Positions 24,211 through 33,579 of a stretch of 64,000 nucleotides of DNA are shown here, in pieces. The stretch is from assembly GCF_030272615.1 (NCBI RefSeq), contig NC_081411.1, positions 214,059,654-214,123,653 of the forward strand. The letters are read 5' to 3'. Origin of the DNA: Cryptomeria japonica (Eukaryota; Streptophyta; Pinopsida; Cupressales; Cupressaceae). The stretch's first letter is position 1. The number at the start of each line of letters is the position of its first letter. The translations under genes and the position numbers were made by a program. The notes under the pieces were generated by a model. That model ran no database searches. It saw nothing but the letters and a program-made list of their open reading frames with translations, and had not been told where the DNA came from.

Positions 24211-25632
24211 CTAGTCTAGCATGTCATCTACCCCCCGATCTTGCTGATCAATGTTTCGGGAAGGCAGGGAACACGCTAGAGGAGGAACATCCAACACAAC
24301 AGATGGAGCTATCACAAGATCCAAACAAGGGCTATGTTCATGTTCCAAGCCACATTGTTCTTGTCTAGGAGCTAGGATAAGTGCTTTAGAAAATTCATTA
24401 GATAAATGGTTATCAACATCAACAAGTTCATATTCACTATCAGAAGCAAGAGGAGTAATATTTTCATCTATATCATCATCAAGATTTATAAAAATAGGAT
24501 CTTTAACTCGCACAGGATCAAGACCATCATGCATCTTATGTTTAGGAGATTTAGGCTCAATATCCGGCTGAGGAGAAAATGGAATAATGCTTGTTGAGGG
24601 TGTTTTTGGAGATTGTAAAGTTTGAGAAGCAGCTGCTTGAGCCCTAAGACGACACTTTCGTCGATGTTCCCGTGTAGAACGATTACGTCTAGTCTTAGTA
24701 GGAAGTGTAGAAGATAGAGGAGGAGGAATGTTCTCATCCCTATCACTTGGGTGTTTAGGTTGTGGTCTCTTAGGCTGGATAATAGGAGAAGAAGAAGGTC
24801 TCTTCTCTCTATAGAAGGCAGGAGGAGGAACTGCTCCATATAAAGGAGGAGTTTTTGGTTTAGGAAGAAGACCAAGTCCATCATGACGAGGAGGTATATG
24901 TCTATTTTTAGAAGATTTATTAGGCATAGACATAGTTGCATCCATAGGGACGGGTTGGGAATCTTCTTGGGGAAAGACATTAGTTTTGTCTTTCAAAGGA
25001 AGAATTTCCTTCTCAAGAATGATAGGAATGTCAAGTTTAGGTGCTCTAGGTTCACTTAGAGATAGGATCATATCTGTTTTCCACTTTTGATAAGATTTGA
25101 AAAGATGATCACTTCGCGGAGGAAGAGATTGGAATTGTTTAGGCCAAAAGTAATCAATAGGAACACTAGAGGTTCTTTCAGCTGGTTTAAAGAGACTATG
25201 ATTGACAGTAACAACTTCACCATTATGGGGAAATTTCAAACACTTATGAATAGGAGAAGCAATAGCTTTCATGGAAGATAGCCAAGGATAGCCAAGCTTC
25301 ACACGAAATTGTTCGGAAGAAGGAATAATAGCAAAGTTCACATCAAGGGATTTGTTATGGACCTCAATAGGCAATGTAATAGAACCAATTGCAGGAGAAG
25401 AAAATGCATCAAATAATTTCACAATCACATCTGTTTTGTCATAGATCACTTGATTCAATTGCAAAGTAAAAAGAAATTCTTCAGTAATAACATTAACTAT
25501 GCACGAAGGATCAATAAGCACTCCACGGCAAGGCATATTCTTGACTTTTGCAACTATGTATAAAGGACCATCAGGTGCCCTAATGGTTTCGCTAGAATCA
25601 AATGTGATGGAAGGTTCTTTAGGGTTTTCTTG
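24211..25632 (-). CDS. Protease-like frame after the UAG, same frame as gag
   Basis: From the codon after the UAG (25632) the frame stays open for 473 codons; the first Met is at 25536. Residues after that Met show a retropepsin layout: GVLIDPSCIVNVI in place of the usual LIDTGSS, a flap-like IGSITLPIEV, and LGYPWLSSMKAIASPIHKCL matching the 'LGRPWL...HxxLKFP' end seen in gypsy proteases. The active triad DTG is DPS here, so proteolysis is doubtful. The remaining 300 residues are Pro- and Lys/Arg-rich, then acidic, with no domain I recognise. No RT follows. Confidence 0.75.
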   Translation of the reverse strand, partial: QENPKEPSITFDSSETIRAPDGPLYIVAKVKNMPCRGVLIDPSCIVNVITEEFLFTLQLNQVIYDKTDVIVKLFDAFSSPAIGSITLPIEVHNKSLDVNFAIIPSSEQFRVKLGYPWLSSMKAIASPIHKCLKFPHNGEVVTVNHSLFKPAERTSSVPIDYFWPKQFQSLPPRSDHLFKSYQKWKTDMILSLSEPRAPKLDIPIILEKEILPLKDKTNVFPQEDSQPVPMDATMSMPNKSSKNRHIPPRHDGLGLLPKPKTPPLYGAVPPPAFYREKRPSSSPIIQPKRPQPKHPSDRDENIPPPLSSTLPTKTRRNRSTREHRRKCRLRAQAAASQTLQSPKTPSTSIIPFSPQPDIEPKSPKHKMHDGLDPVRVKDPIFINLDDDIDENITPLASDSEYELVDVDNHLSNEFSKALILAPRQEQCGLEHEHSPCLDLVIAPSVVLDVPPLACSLPSRNIDQQDRGVDDMLD

Positions 25633-27633
25633 CTACTCTACAAAGTTAATCACATTCGGAGTCATAGACACAAGACCAGCAGATGAGAGAGAGGAATCAT
25701 TAGCCTCAATTGCATTAGAAGTATGAGAAGTATGAGAAGGTAATGGATCAGTAAAAATCTGAAGATTTTGGTTAGGAGGAGCTACAGATGTGTTGCCTTT
25801 ATCATTCACTCCAGAAACAGAAATAGTATTATTACCAATCAAATCTTGAATTTTACCCTTTAGAGAAAAACATTTTTCAGTATCATGCCCAGGCTGACGA
25901 TGAAAGTGACAAAAAGCTTTGTGATCAAAATAAGGTGAAGTAATCTTTGCAGGATCAATTTGTCTTATAGGAGGAAGGGTAAGCACATTTTGTCCCAATA
26001 ACTTATTCATAATATCATGCAATGATTCATTCAAAGGAGTATATTTTCTTTCTTTCTTGAAAAATTTAGAAATAGGAGGCACACCTGATGCTGCATTCAC
26101 ATTGTTGTTGATGATGTTTTCATTGAATTTGATGGAATCTCTGTTCAGTTTAAACTTCCCAAATGGTTGTTGACTGCTATCACCCTTATCACTCAGAGCC
26201 ATAGGATGTGATTGTTCCATTTGACTCACAGTCAGTTGATAATTGTGAAGAGTGGCGCACAACTGTTGGAAAGAAGTAAACTCAGAAAATAGAAGTTTGT
26301 CTCGAATATCTTTTTGCAAATTAGAAATAAAGATTCTTTGAATATCATTATCAGGCACTGGAAAAGAAATTTGAGCATACAAATGCTTATATCTACCAAT
26401 GAAATCAGTCACTTTTTCTTTAACACCTTGTTTACAATGCATTAAATCAATCAAAGTAACTTTAGGACTTATGTTGTTTTGAAATTGTTGAATGAAAGCA
26501 TTTGCAAGTTGTTCGAAAGAAGTAATAGAATAAGAAGGCAACGAGCAATACCATTGTAGGGCTTTGTCTCTTAATGTTCTGGTGAATAGTTTTGCAAGCA
26601 ACCTTTGGTCATAAGCAAAATCAGTACATATTGTTTGAAAAGTCTTAACATGTGTTAGAGGATCTCCTTTACCATTATAAAGTTCCAAATGCGGGATTTC
26701 AACATGTTTAGGAGGGATAGCTCGAACAATGTCAAGAGAAAGTGGGCTCGCAACGTCAAATGTGGGCACACTAAACTTAGATTGATTCATAGAGGCAATT
26801 TGTTGCTGTAAAGAAGAGACAGTTTGTGCAAGATTATTAATGGTAGCTTCAGTCGAAGAGTTCATATTAGGTGTGTTAGATTGAGATGGAGGTGTGATGT
26901 TATTGAAAGATGGTAAAGAGTAAGGTGGTGGGACCCTATGATAGTCAACCATAGGGGATGATTGGATAGGAGGAACACTACAAGGAGGAATGGAATGGTT
27001 AAATGAATTGCCCCCTTGTGTCATGTTCATTTGTGAAGATGTAATAGGAACACTTATTGAAGGAATGAATGAAGAAGTCGGATTAAATGAAGGAATAGGG
27101 TTAATTGAAGAAGGAGGATTGCCCCCATGATTGGTAATCATAGGAGGAATGTCTTGTATAGAGGTAGCCATGATGTTTGATGTAAAGGTAGGTAAACTAG
27201 CAATAGAGGTGGTCAAAGGAATAGAATGATTGACTTGTGTATAACCTAAAGATTCAGCACAACTCTTCATAGGCATCACATTCGAATCCACAATGTGTGC
27301 GATACCACGTAAAACATCAATTCCATTCTTATCACTTTGAAGCATACGTTTTAGACCCTCAATTAAAGGAAGAGCTTGACTATCGGGATACTCATGAGAC
27401 ATCCATTGGTGAAAATCGTCAAATTGGTTATCCAATTTGGAAAGTTGTTCAATAGAAACTTCATGGGGAGCTTCTTCATCATTAGGAGGATTAGAGGAAT
27501 TACCCATGTCCTCGTTAAAAAGACTACTCAAATTAGGTTCCATCTCCTCAGTAGTTAAACCTCGGAAAGACTTAATTCTACAGCTTCGTCTAACGGGAAT
27601 AGTGTAAGTAGGGCTTATTGTTGTAAAACTCAT
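25633..27633 (-). CDS. Gag polyprotein of the gypsy-type element
   Basis: A 666-residue open frame starting MSFTTISPTY. Residues about 1-300 are low-complexity (Pro, Ser, Asn, Ile-rich) with a short Gln-rich helix near 265-285. Residues 308-460 are a retrotransposon gag domain, with the diagnostic DPLTHVKTFQ and ALQWYCSLPSYSITSFEQLA stretches. Residues 575-588 are a CHFHRQPGHDTEKC zinc-binding motif of the C-x-F-H...C type common in plant gypsy gag. The frame ends with a single UAG (25635-25633), and the same frame continues into the protease. The frame is intact and the element looks recent, so expression is possible. Gag would form the particle that packages element RNA. Confidence 0.88.
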   Translation of the reverse strand: MSFTTISPTYTIPVRRSCRIKSFRGLTTEEMEPNLSSLFNEDMGNSSNPPNDEEAPHEVSIEQLSKLDNQFDDFHQWMSHEYPDSQALPLIEGLKRMLQSDKNGIDVLRGIAHIVDSNVMPMKSCAESLGYTQVNHSIPLTTSIASLPTFTSNIMATSIQDIPPMITNHGGNPPSSINPIPSFNPTSSFIPSISVPITSSQMNMTQGGNSFNHSIPPCSVPPIQSSPMVDYHRVPPPYSLPSFNNITPPSQSNTPNMNSSTEATINNLAQTVSSLQQQIASMNQSKFSVPTFDVASPLSLDIVRAIPPKHVEIPHLELYNGKGDPLTHVKTFQTICTDFAYDQRLLAKLFTRTLRDKALQWYCSLPSYSITSFEQLANAFIQQFQNNISPKVTLIDLMHCKQGVKEKVTDFIGRYKHLYAQISFPVPDNDIQRIFISNLQKDIRDKLLFSEFTSFQQLCATLHNYQLTVSQMEQSHPMALSDKGDSSQQPFGKFKLNRDSIKFNENIINNNVNAASGVPPISKFFKKERKYTPLNESLHDIMNKLLGQNVLTLPPIRQIDPAKITSPYFDHKAFCHFHRQPGHDTEKCFSLKGKIQDLIGNNTISVSGVNDKGNTSVAPPNQNLQIFTDPLPSHTSHTSNAIEANDSSLSSAGLVSMTPNVINFVE

Positions 27634-28786
27634 GCACTAGAGAGAGAGAGAAGATTTTGATTTTAGAGGTAGCAATTTTCAGTAAAACCAGCCAATCTTC
27701 CAGATTTAAGCTGTTAAATGCAATCACAACAGTCTCCCGAAATTTCAGAAAAAATGTTCGGGACCGTGGCACTCAGAGTGCAACACGGTCCTTGCAACTT
27801 TTTTCGAAATTTGCAGGGATGAAAGGTATGATGATTTTAGAGCTAATCTGAAAAAATTGAGGGATTTTACGATCTGTAGATAGGCCAAATTAAAGTTGCA
27901 AATTCAAAATTGAACCCTATCAAGATTGTTGAAAAATGCAAAATTTGAATTTTGAAAAAGAGAGGGAGACTGAAATTTTGAATTTTATGATTTTAGAGGG
28001 AATGTCAAGAGCAATGCAAATTTTGAAATTTGAAAATTGACTCAATTTCACGCAAAATTCAATTTTGAAAGCGGAAATCAAAGTTGTTGTAATTAGGCAC
28101 TTAATTTCAAAAGTCACAAAATGCGAATATTTGAATAAAGCACTGAAATTTCGAATGAATGCAAATACAATTTTCAGATCTAAGACAGTAAGAACACAAT
28201 TTTGACACAAAATTTCAGTTTCGATAATTTTTGAATGATTAGGAGCCTTAGACCAAGCAATCACAAGACCAACTTTGACTGTAATTTTGAAAGTGTTATA
28301 ATTGACAAAATCAGCCAAAATTCTGGATTTTAGCAGGAAAATACAGCAAGATCTCGCTCCCGAAATTTTGGAAAAAATGTCGGGGACGATGGCGCTCGGA
28401 GTGCAACACGGTCCTCGCAAATTTTTTCCAAATTTTCAGGGATGAAAGATATTGTGATTTTATTGCGGAATCCAAAGTTACAGCTGATTTGGAGATGTTT
28501 TGATTGGTCAAATTGTCGAACAAAGGTTGAATCAAGAGGGTTTCAAAAATTAGGGTTTTGACTTTTAACCACTTAATCTTCAGAATTAAAGTACAAATAT
28601 GAATTGATAATTTGTAATAGAAGGACAGATCTGAAACAAGCATTAACATTTAGACATTTCGCAAGTTTAATTACTAAAAAGAAATTTTAGGGTTTTAATG
28701 CAATCACCTCTAAAACTTTGCAAAAGATCAAACATGGAAATGTAATCAATTTTTTTTCAGATCTAAGCATGAAAAATCAGAAAGGA
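27634..28786 (-). other. Leader of the gypsy-type element with two long imperfect hairpins
   Basis: About 1.15 kb of untranslated leader between primer site and gag. Two related palindromic units lie at about 27740-27830 and 28355-28435, each with a core GGGAC(C/G)...CACGGTCC and A/T-rich outer arms that also pair (gaaatttt...aaatttt). Similar cores occur in the LTRs. The leader would carry dimerisation or packaging signals in a working element; that role is inferred. Confidence 0.6.
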
Positions 28787-28806
28787 TGTTCACGTCGGGT
28801 TCACCA
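28787..28806 (-). promoter_or_regulatory. Candidate primer binding site of the gag-protease element
   Basis: Three bases inside the 5' LTR the minus strand reads TGGTGAACCCGACGTGAAC. It begins with the TGG expected opposite a tRNA CCA end. It is not the initiator-Met site (TGGTATCAGAGC) nor the TGGCGCCGTTGCC type seen in many Tat elements. I could not name the tRNA. Confidence 0.6.
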
Positions 28807-28809
28807 AAA

Positions 28810-30059
28810 TGTAAAGCGGAAAATCGCGGTCGAACCCTAGTTGGTCTCCCCTCTTCTAACTCCAAGGAGAGAGAAGGGAGGTTCGCTAGGATTCGATGGG
28901 TTTTCACTTAGGGGGAAGACTTTACATTCAAAAGAGGGGTTGAAACTCATAAGATCCAATCCCACACGATGTAAGATTGGATGCTAAATGAATTTCAAGG
29001 GTTAGGAAAGCAAGGCTACCCTCTTTTGTAAAGAATGTTGATTAAGGAAATTAAGCTAAGGATGCATAGAAAGTCATAAAGATTCGCTTATAAACTGAGT
29101 TCGGGTTATAGGATGAAGCTGCGGACCTGGAATTAGCAGTAAAATGTCGATACGGCGCTGTCCTACAAATTTGAGCAAAAGTTGTCGGGACGATGGCGCC
29201 CGGCGCCACGGTCCTCCGAAAAATCTGCGAAACGAAGGGGGATCTGTTCGCCTCTGCACAAGGATTCCAGATCTTCAATTTCAGCCGCGTACCTGCAACC
29301 TACACACAGAAAAGCGAAGACGATTGGGGGGTTAGGGATTAGGGGTTTGCCTTTAGGTCAAACCCCGGTTTTGGAATTAACCAAGAAATGAGCAAGAGCT
29401 GTAAATGTAAATGACTGTAATGACAAACAAGTACTAATACCTTGTTCTAAGGATGTTGGTATCCTTATGTGCGAAGGTTTAGATGTTGTATGTTGTAGTA
29501 TGTTGTAGCATGAAGTAAGTGATCTCCTCTTCAATGGTTGAATCCTTGTCTTGAATGCAACACTTAGCCTTGAATGGAGACTTGGAATGATCAATTGCTT
29601 GAATGCTTGAATGCTTGAATGCTTGAGTATAATTTCCACGCTTTGTACACATATCCTCTTCCTCATCCATCCATCCCAAATGAGAGAGAAAAATGTAGTT
29701 TATATACTTGTCATTTAGGGCTGATAGACTGATTTTCCCGACCTTAGGCCGACCAGGGAAGTATATTTCCAAATTGCAATCAAAAAGACCCGATATCACT
29801 TAGGAAACCGGGCCCAAAATAGGACCCAGGGACCAGGGCGCTGGGCGCCCTGGTCCTGAGGGACCAGGGCGCTGGGCGCTCTGGTCCCACCTCCCGGGAC
29901 ATCAGGGTGCAAGGAGGTTCAGGCCAGGGTGCTTGAAAAATGCAGTTTTCAGTGTCGTGAGCAAGTTTTGGGGTCTCCATTCAAGTTGCGTGTTGCGTCA
30001 CCATCGTGAAGACCGAAATGCAGTCGAAATTGCAAGTGTCGCAATTTTAGGATGCTACA
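28810..30059 (-). repeat. 5' LTR of the gag-protease element
   Basis: 1250 bp; in element sense it runs from 30059 to 28810. It is nearly identical to the LTR at 22224-23465. This copy keeps more CpG in several variable places (for example cgcggtc at 28825 against catggtc at 22239), consistent with methylation-driven decay in the other copy. Confidence 0.92.
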
Positions 30060-30892
30060 CTAACAACCCATCCTGGTTGAACTAACTACATGCGTTATTG
30101 CAGGGAGAAAAATAAATAATTATGATGGCCATCATTACCCTATTGGGGAGGTGAAGAAAAATCACCCTTCCCTGGTTAGCCTATAAACAAGCACCCTGTT
30201 CCATAAGCATCCCGCATAGACAAAAAATTTAACCCTCCCCAGATTAATATCAGAAATAATATTTATTAAAATTCTTATTGTTTTAATTTTTCCTTTCCCA
30301 TATTAATTTCCTTATTTCTCATTTATAGAAATAATTCATTGTAAATTTAATTGAACACCTCTTGTATATTTATATCTACTTATATTCTTATAATACTTTA
30401 TTTTTCTATCACTTTGTAATCTAAAACCCTCTCGTAGGTAGAATTTTTCTAGTCAAATTTAATAATTTTTCCCTTTACCATATTTGGTATTCCCAATTAT
30501 AACTTAATTACTAGCAATCCCATTAACCCAAATAAATTATAAAGTTAAAGAATAAGGCTAGCTGATATTATAGAATTCAAATAGAATTAAGAAACTCTGA
30601 ATAACTCACCCTTCTCAGGAAATCCATTGGGTTGCTATCAAATAGATTTTTCTAAAAACACATCTTTAGCAAAATGTAAAAGAAAATAAAACTAAGTACT
30701 GTCTTTGTTTTTTTTTGTTTTGTGTTAGGCAAACCAGAGGATGAGGGTGTAGAGAAGGAGGAATACATGGAAAGAAGAGGAAAAAGTGAAAGCGTTGAAG
30801 GAATTTGGGCTAAGGGTTGTTAGGGTGAAGAAACGAGTTAAAAGAGAAGAGAAAATAGAATTATAAATTCACAATATAGATAAATAAGACAC

Positions 30893-30945
30893 ACAGATTT
30901 ATCGTGGTTCGGCAATTGCCTACATCCATGCTTAAAGCAGGGGAA
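30893..30945 (+). repeat. TE-type motif cacagatttatcgtggttcg
   Basis: The stretch ending in ggttcggcaattgcctacat matches a motif type I know from plant LTR-like repeats ('gatttacgtggttc...cctacgtcc'). A relative lies at 53625-53675. It sits in the second nested element and suggests a further, unresolved insertion around 30700-31480. Confidence 0.4.
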
Positions 30946-31269
30946 TCAATATATTAATAACCAAGTCTGGTTTGTACACACAGCTGCAAGCAACTCCAAA
31001 ATTCATTCCTACAAATGATATGCAATCAGCTCTTAAAGAGCTTACAAGGAGAAGTTGTTGAAGAGCCAAGAGTTTTGGCAGCAAAAAGAAGAAGTCCGTT
31101 GGACTTCACTTCCAACAAGGGTTACCCAAGGAGATGTTAGGCATTGAATTCTGCCAAAAAAAAAAAGGGGTGTTATGACTGAAGCTGGGAGTGACATGGG
31201 GAGAGGAGCAGGTTGGAGTACAATGAGGATCAACAGTATCACCCCGCCCAACTTCCCCTTCCCCCCCTT

Positions 31270-31400
31270 GATTTCAACTTGCTATTGCTAAAGTGAAGTA
31301 GGGAGAGGGAGGTGTTGGAAGTGAAGTAGAGAGAAGGGCATGGGAGTTCGAACTCTCCCAGCCCCAAACACCATGCCTCAATATATCACCCCCTCCTTTC
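31270..31400 (+). repeat. tRNA-like (SINE-related) fragment
   Basis: Contains gggagttcgaactctccc (31340-31357), a perfect GTTCGAA box B core, preceded by agtagagagaagggca. This matches agtagaaagagaggtggg before the box B at 54562, so the two belong to one SINE family. Box A and the ends are unclear. Confidence 0.45.
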
Positions 31401-32516
31401 AATATGTAATTTCTTGCAGATAGAGAAACTGAAAACGATTTCCCTATTGTCGCAGCAGACAAAATCTAACTAAATACATGGTGAAGGAGGATGAAAAAGG
31501 TGTGGGAAATAAAGAGGATAGCCTAGAGTGGTTGAAGAGAGAAAATGTGGAGGAGAGTAGAGGGGTAATCAAACATACATCCATATCATTTGCTGATAAA
31601 AAAAATCAATTTAAACCAATCTCCCAAACATCAATTCAATAATGGTCAAAATCTGAAAGAAACCAATGAGGGTGTTTGACAATACAATTTCCAGCTAGTC
31701 AACTTGAGAAAGAACTCGGTTGCAAGGAAAGGAGAGAATATGATGAATATTTGCAGCTAGTCACCTCCTTCTGAGTTGATATGATGAACACTCCTATTGA
31801 AAATCAATCTCAACAAGAATGAAGAAGGCAAGAAAATAATTGGATGCCAAAATAGGTCATTAGTCCCTATATATATAAATATTAAGGCTAAGTTCCAAGA
31901 TAATGCATGAAGAATGCATGATTTAAAAATAATTTAATATTATGCTTTAAAAATAAAAATTACAACTTATAATTTTAATTGCATGATATTGTTTTATTTA
32001 AAAATTGAGAAATATTTAGATAACTAAATTCTAATTTAATTACAATTTAAATGCAATTTTTTTTTACAAATTTCATATATCATGCATTGAGTTTTTTCGA
32101 AAATAGATTAATTTCACATGATTATATTTTTAATTAGTGTTGATTGTCTTATAAATTTACAATTTGTCTTTTTTGTATATTCACGTAGGTAAATATAAAT
32201 ACTTGCAAAATCAATTATATTTTAATAATTTAACTCTTTAATAAATTATTTTATCTATTAGTTTAATTCTTTAAATATCAGCATTTGTGCATGTCGAAAT
32301 TTTAATTTTAAAATTATAATTTCCAAATCTTGATTTATATTTTTAATATTTCGCTATCAAATATTCTCTTTTGAATAATTAATTATTATTAATTTCTTTA
32401 ATTAATCACTTTATTAATTTATTTCAACTTTTGAATAATCATATTTTAGTTATTCAATTAAATTCTAGCATTGATCTATATATTTCATAATTTAATTATC
32501 GAATAATTTATTATTA

Positions 32517-32765
32517 GTCCAAGGGGTTGAGCTTAGTTGGTTAAAGGATTGAGTTCTCAATGTGGAGACCTAAGTTCACCTCTCATGAGGGACACCTTTG
32601 TGTAGAATTCTAAGTTGTGACTCTTGGTCTTCCATTGGTTGTTTAAAGTGGATTTCTAACTTGTGACCCTTGGTCTTCCAATTGTTGTTTCTAGTTTGGT
32701 CCTCGAAAGGAGCTAGTATGTAATAAGTTTGTAACGTGGATGCTCGAATGATACTTAATACAAAA
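32517..32765 (+). mobile_element. tRNA-derived SINE with 15-bp TSD
   Basis: The 5' head reads TTGAGCTTAGTTGG (box A, 32527-32540) and AGTTCACCTC (box B, 32573-32582), a tRNA-like pol III promoter, spaced about 32 bp apart. A degenerate internal duplication (cttggtcttccattggttgt and cttggtcttccaattgttgt) follows, then an A-rich end. AATAATTTATTATTA (32502-32516) and AATAATCTATTATTA (32766-32780) flank it with one mismatch. It inserted into the second nested element. Confidence 0.8.
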
Positions 32766-33579
32766 AATAATCTATTATTACATTTTAATTATTAAATTCT
32801 TCAATAAATTTATTTTTAAATTCCCAAATTTAATTTATTAATTATTATCTAATTGTTTTTTTTTTTTTTGCACAGGGTTGCAGTCCTTAGGTCACTACTA
32901 GCTGGCTAGGAAACCCCTCCTTGGTCATATTTCCGTCTTCGATGATTAACCTACAACCACCTCATGCTCGACAAAAAGTTATCAGATCGCACTATCAAAA
33001 ATGTATTACATCATTATCACATAAAAAAATTAATAACATTAAGCATCATAACTAAACAACATAAATCATCATCATTAAATAACGAAATTATAACGTTATG
33101 CATCATCATAAAAATAACTAATCATCATCAACAACATAATATCATCTAACATCATTAATAATCTAATTAAGTCATCATGTGCAAAATATGGTCTGAATTG
33201 AGTCATGACACAACATATCAGAGAGAGAATTGTAGCTTGAAAGTGAGTGCAGAGAATTTAGTTAACAGCAGCAGCTTGTGTGCATTTTGTAGCTCTGTAT
33301 GGTCTGTTAGTAAAGTAGTGATTGCTCCTGACTATGTGTCGCTCCAAGTGAGCATTTGGTTTGTAGTGAGCTCAAAGAAGCTCCATGTTTTGTATGTTTG
33401 TATGGAGCTCCTGATCGCTGGCAATAATTTGTAATCAGTAGATTTTGTGTTTAGCTTGTTTAGTATTTTGTAAATCATTTCCAGCTCAATTGAAATATCA
33501 AGTTTGCATTTCTCCTTATGTGTTCAGTCTCTGTGCGTTTGTGGGTCCGCCCAACTTGAAGATTTCGTATCCTTTCACA

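Larger units (their letters stand above)
22224..30059 (-). mobile_element. Non-autonomous Ty3/gypsy-type element (gag + protease only), TSD CTAAC
   Basis: LTRs at 22224-23465 and 28810-30059 start TGTAAAGCGG and end GCTACA in plus-strand reading; CTAAC flanks both ends (22219-22223, 30060-30064). The LTRs differ by about 21 substitutions, mostly transitions, in 1.24 kb (about 1.7% by eye) plus one 8-bp unit of a TGCTTGAA repeat, so this is the youngest large element in the window. Coding frames are on the minus strand: gag, then a retropepsin-like region. There is no reverse transcriptase, RNase H or integrase in the 740 bp between the protease frame and the 3' LTR, so mobility would require proteins from another element. 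Confidence 0.92.
21403..33210 (+). mobile_element. Second nested LTR-type element, TSD CAACA
   Basis: It starts TGTAAGGACCCG at 21403 and ends GTCATGACA at 33210. CAACA stands directly before (21398-21402) and directly after (33211-33215). Without the inner gypsy element it is about 3.97 kb. No second copy of the TGTAAGGACCCG start was found inside, so it may be a long solo LTR or an element with degraded LTRs. It also carries later insertions, including the SINE at 32517-32765, and a CATCAT-rich low-complexity tract at 32990-33170. Confidence 0.65.
21145..33579 (+). mobile_element. Outermost LTR insertion in kinase B/C, now a solo LTR split by later elements
   Basis: Outside the next nested element it consists of 21145-21402 and 33216-33579, about 620 bp. 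It starts TGTTTTAAATT and ends CCTTTCACA. It interrupts the kinase text at CTGAT (21140-21144) on the left and CCGAC (33580-33584) on the right. These differ only by two C-to-T changes, one at a CpG, and locus A has CCGAC at this place, so this is a 5-bp TSD whose left copy decayed. No internal region remains, hence a solo LTR. Confidence 0.75.

Noticed and set aside
24211-24571. Plus-strand open frames over the gypsy element
   Set aside because: Shadows of the minus-strand protease-like frame; element orientation is fixed by PPT and primer site.
32990-33170. CATCAT-rich tract considered as a CRISPR-like or satellite array
   Set aside because: Irregular trinucleotide spacing without constant repeats and spacers; low-complexity DNA only.
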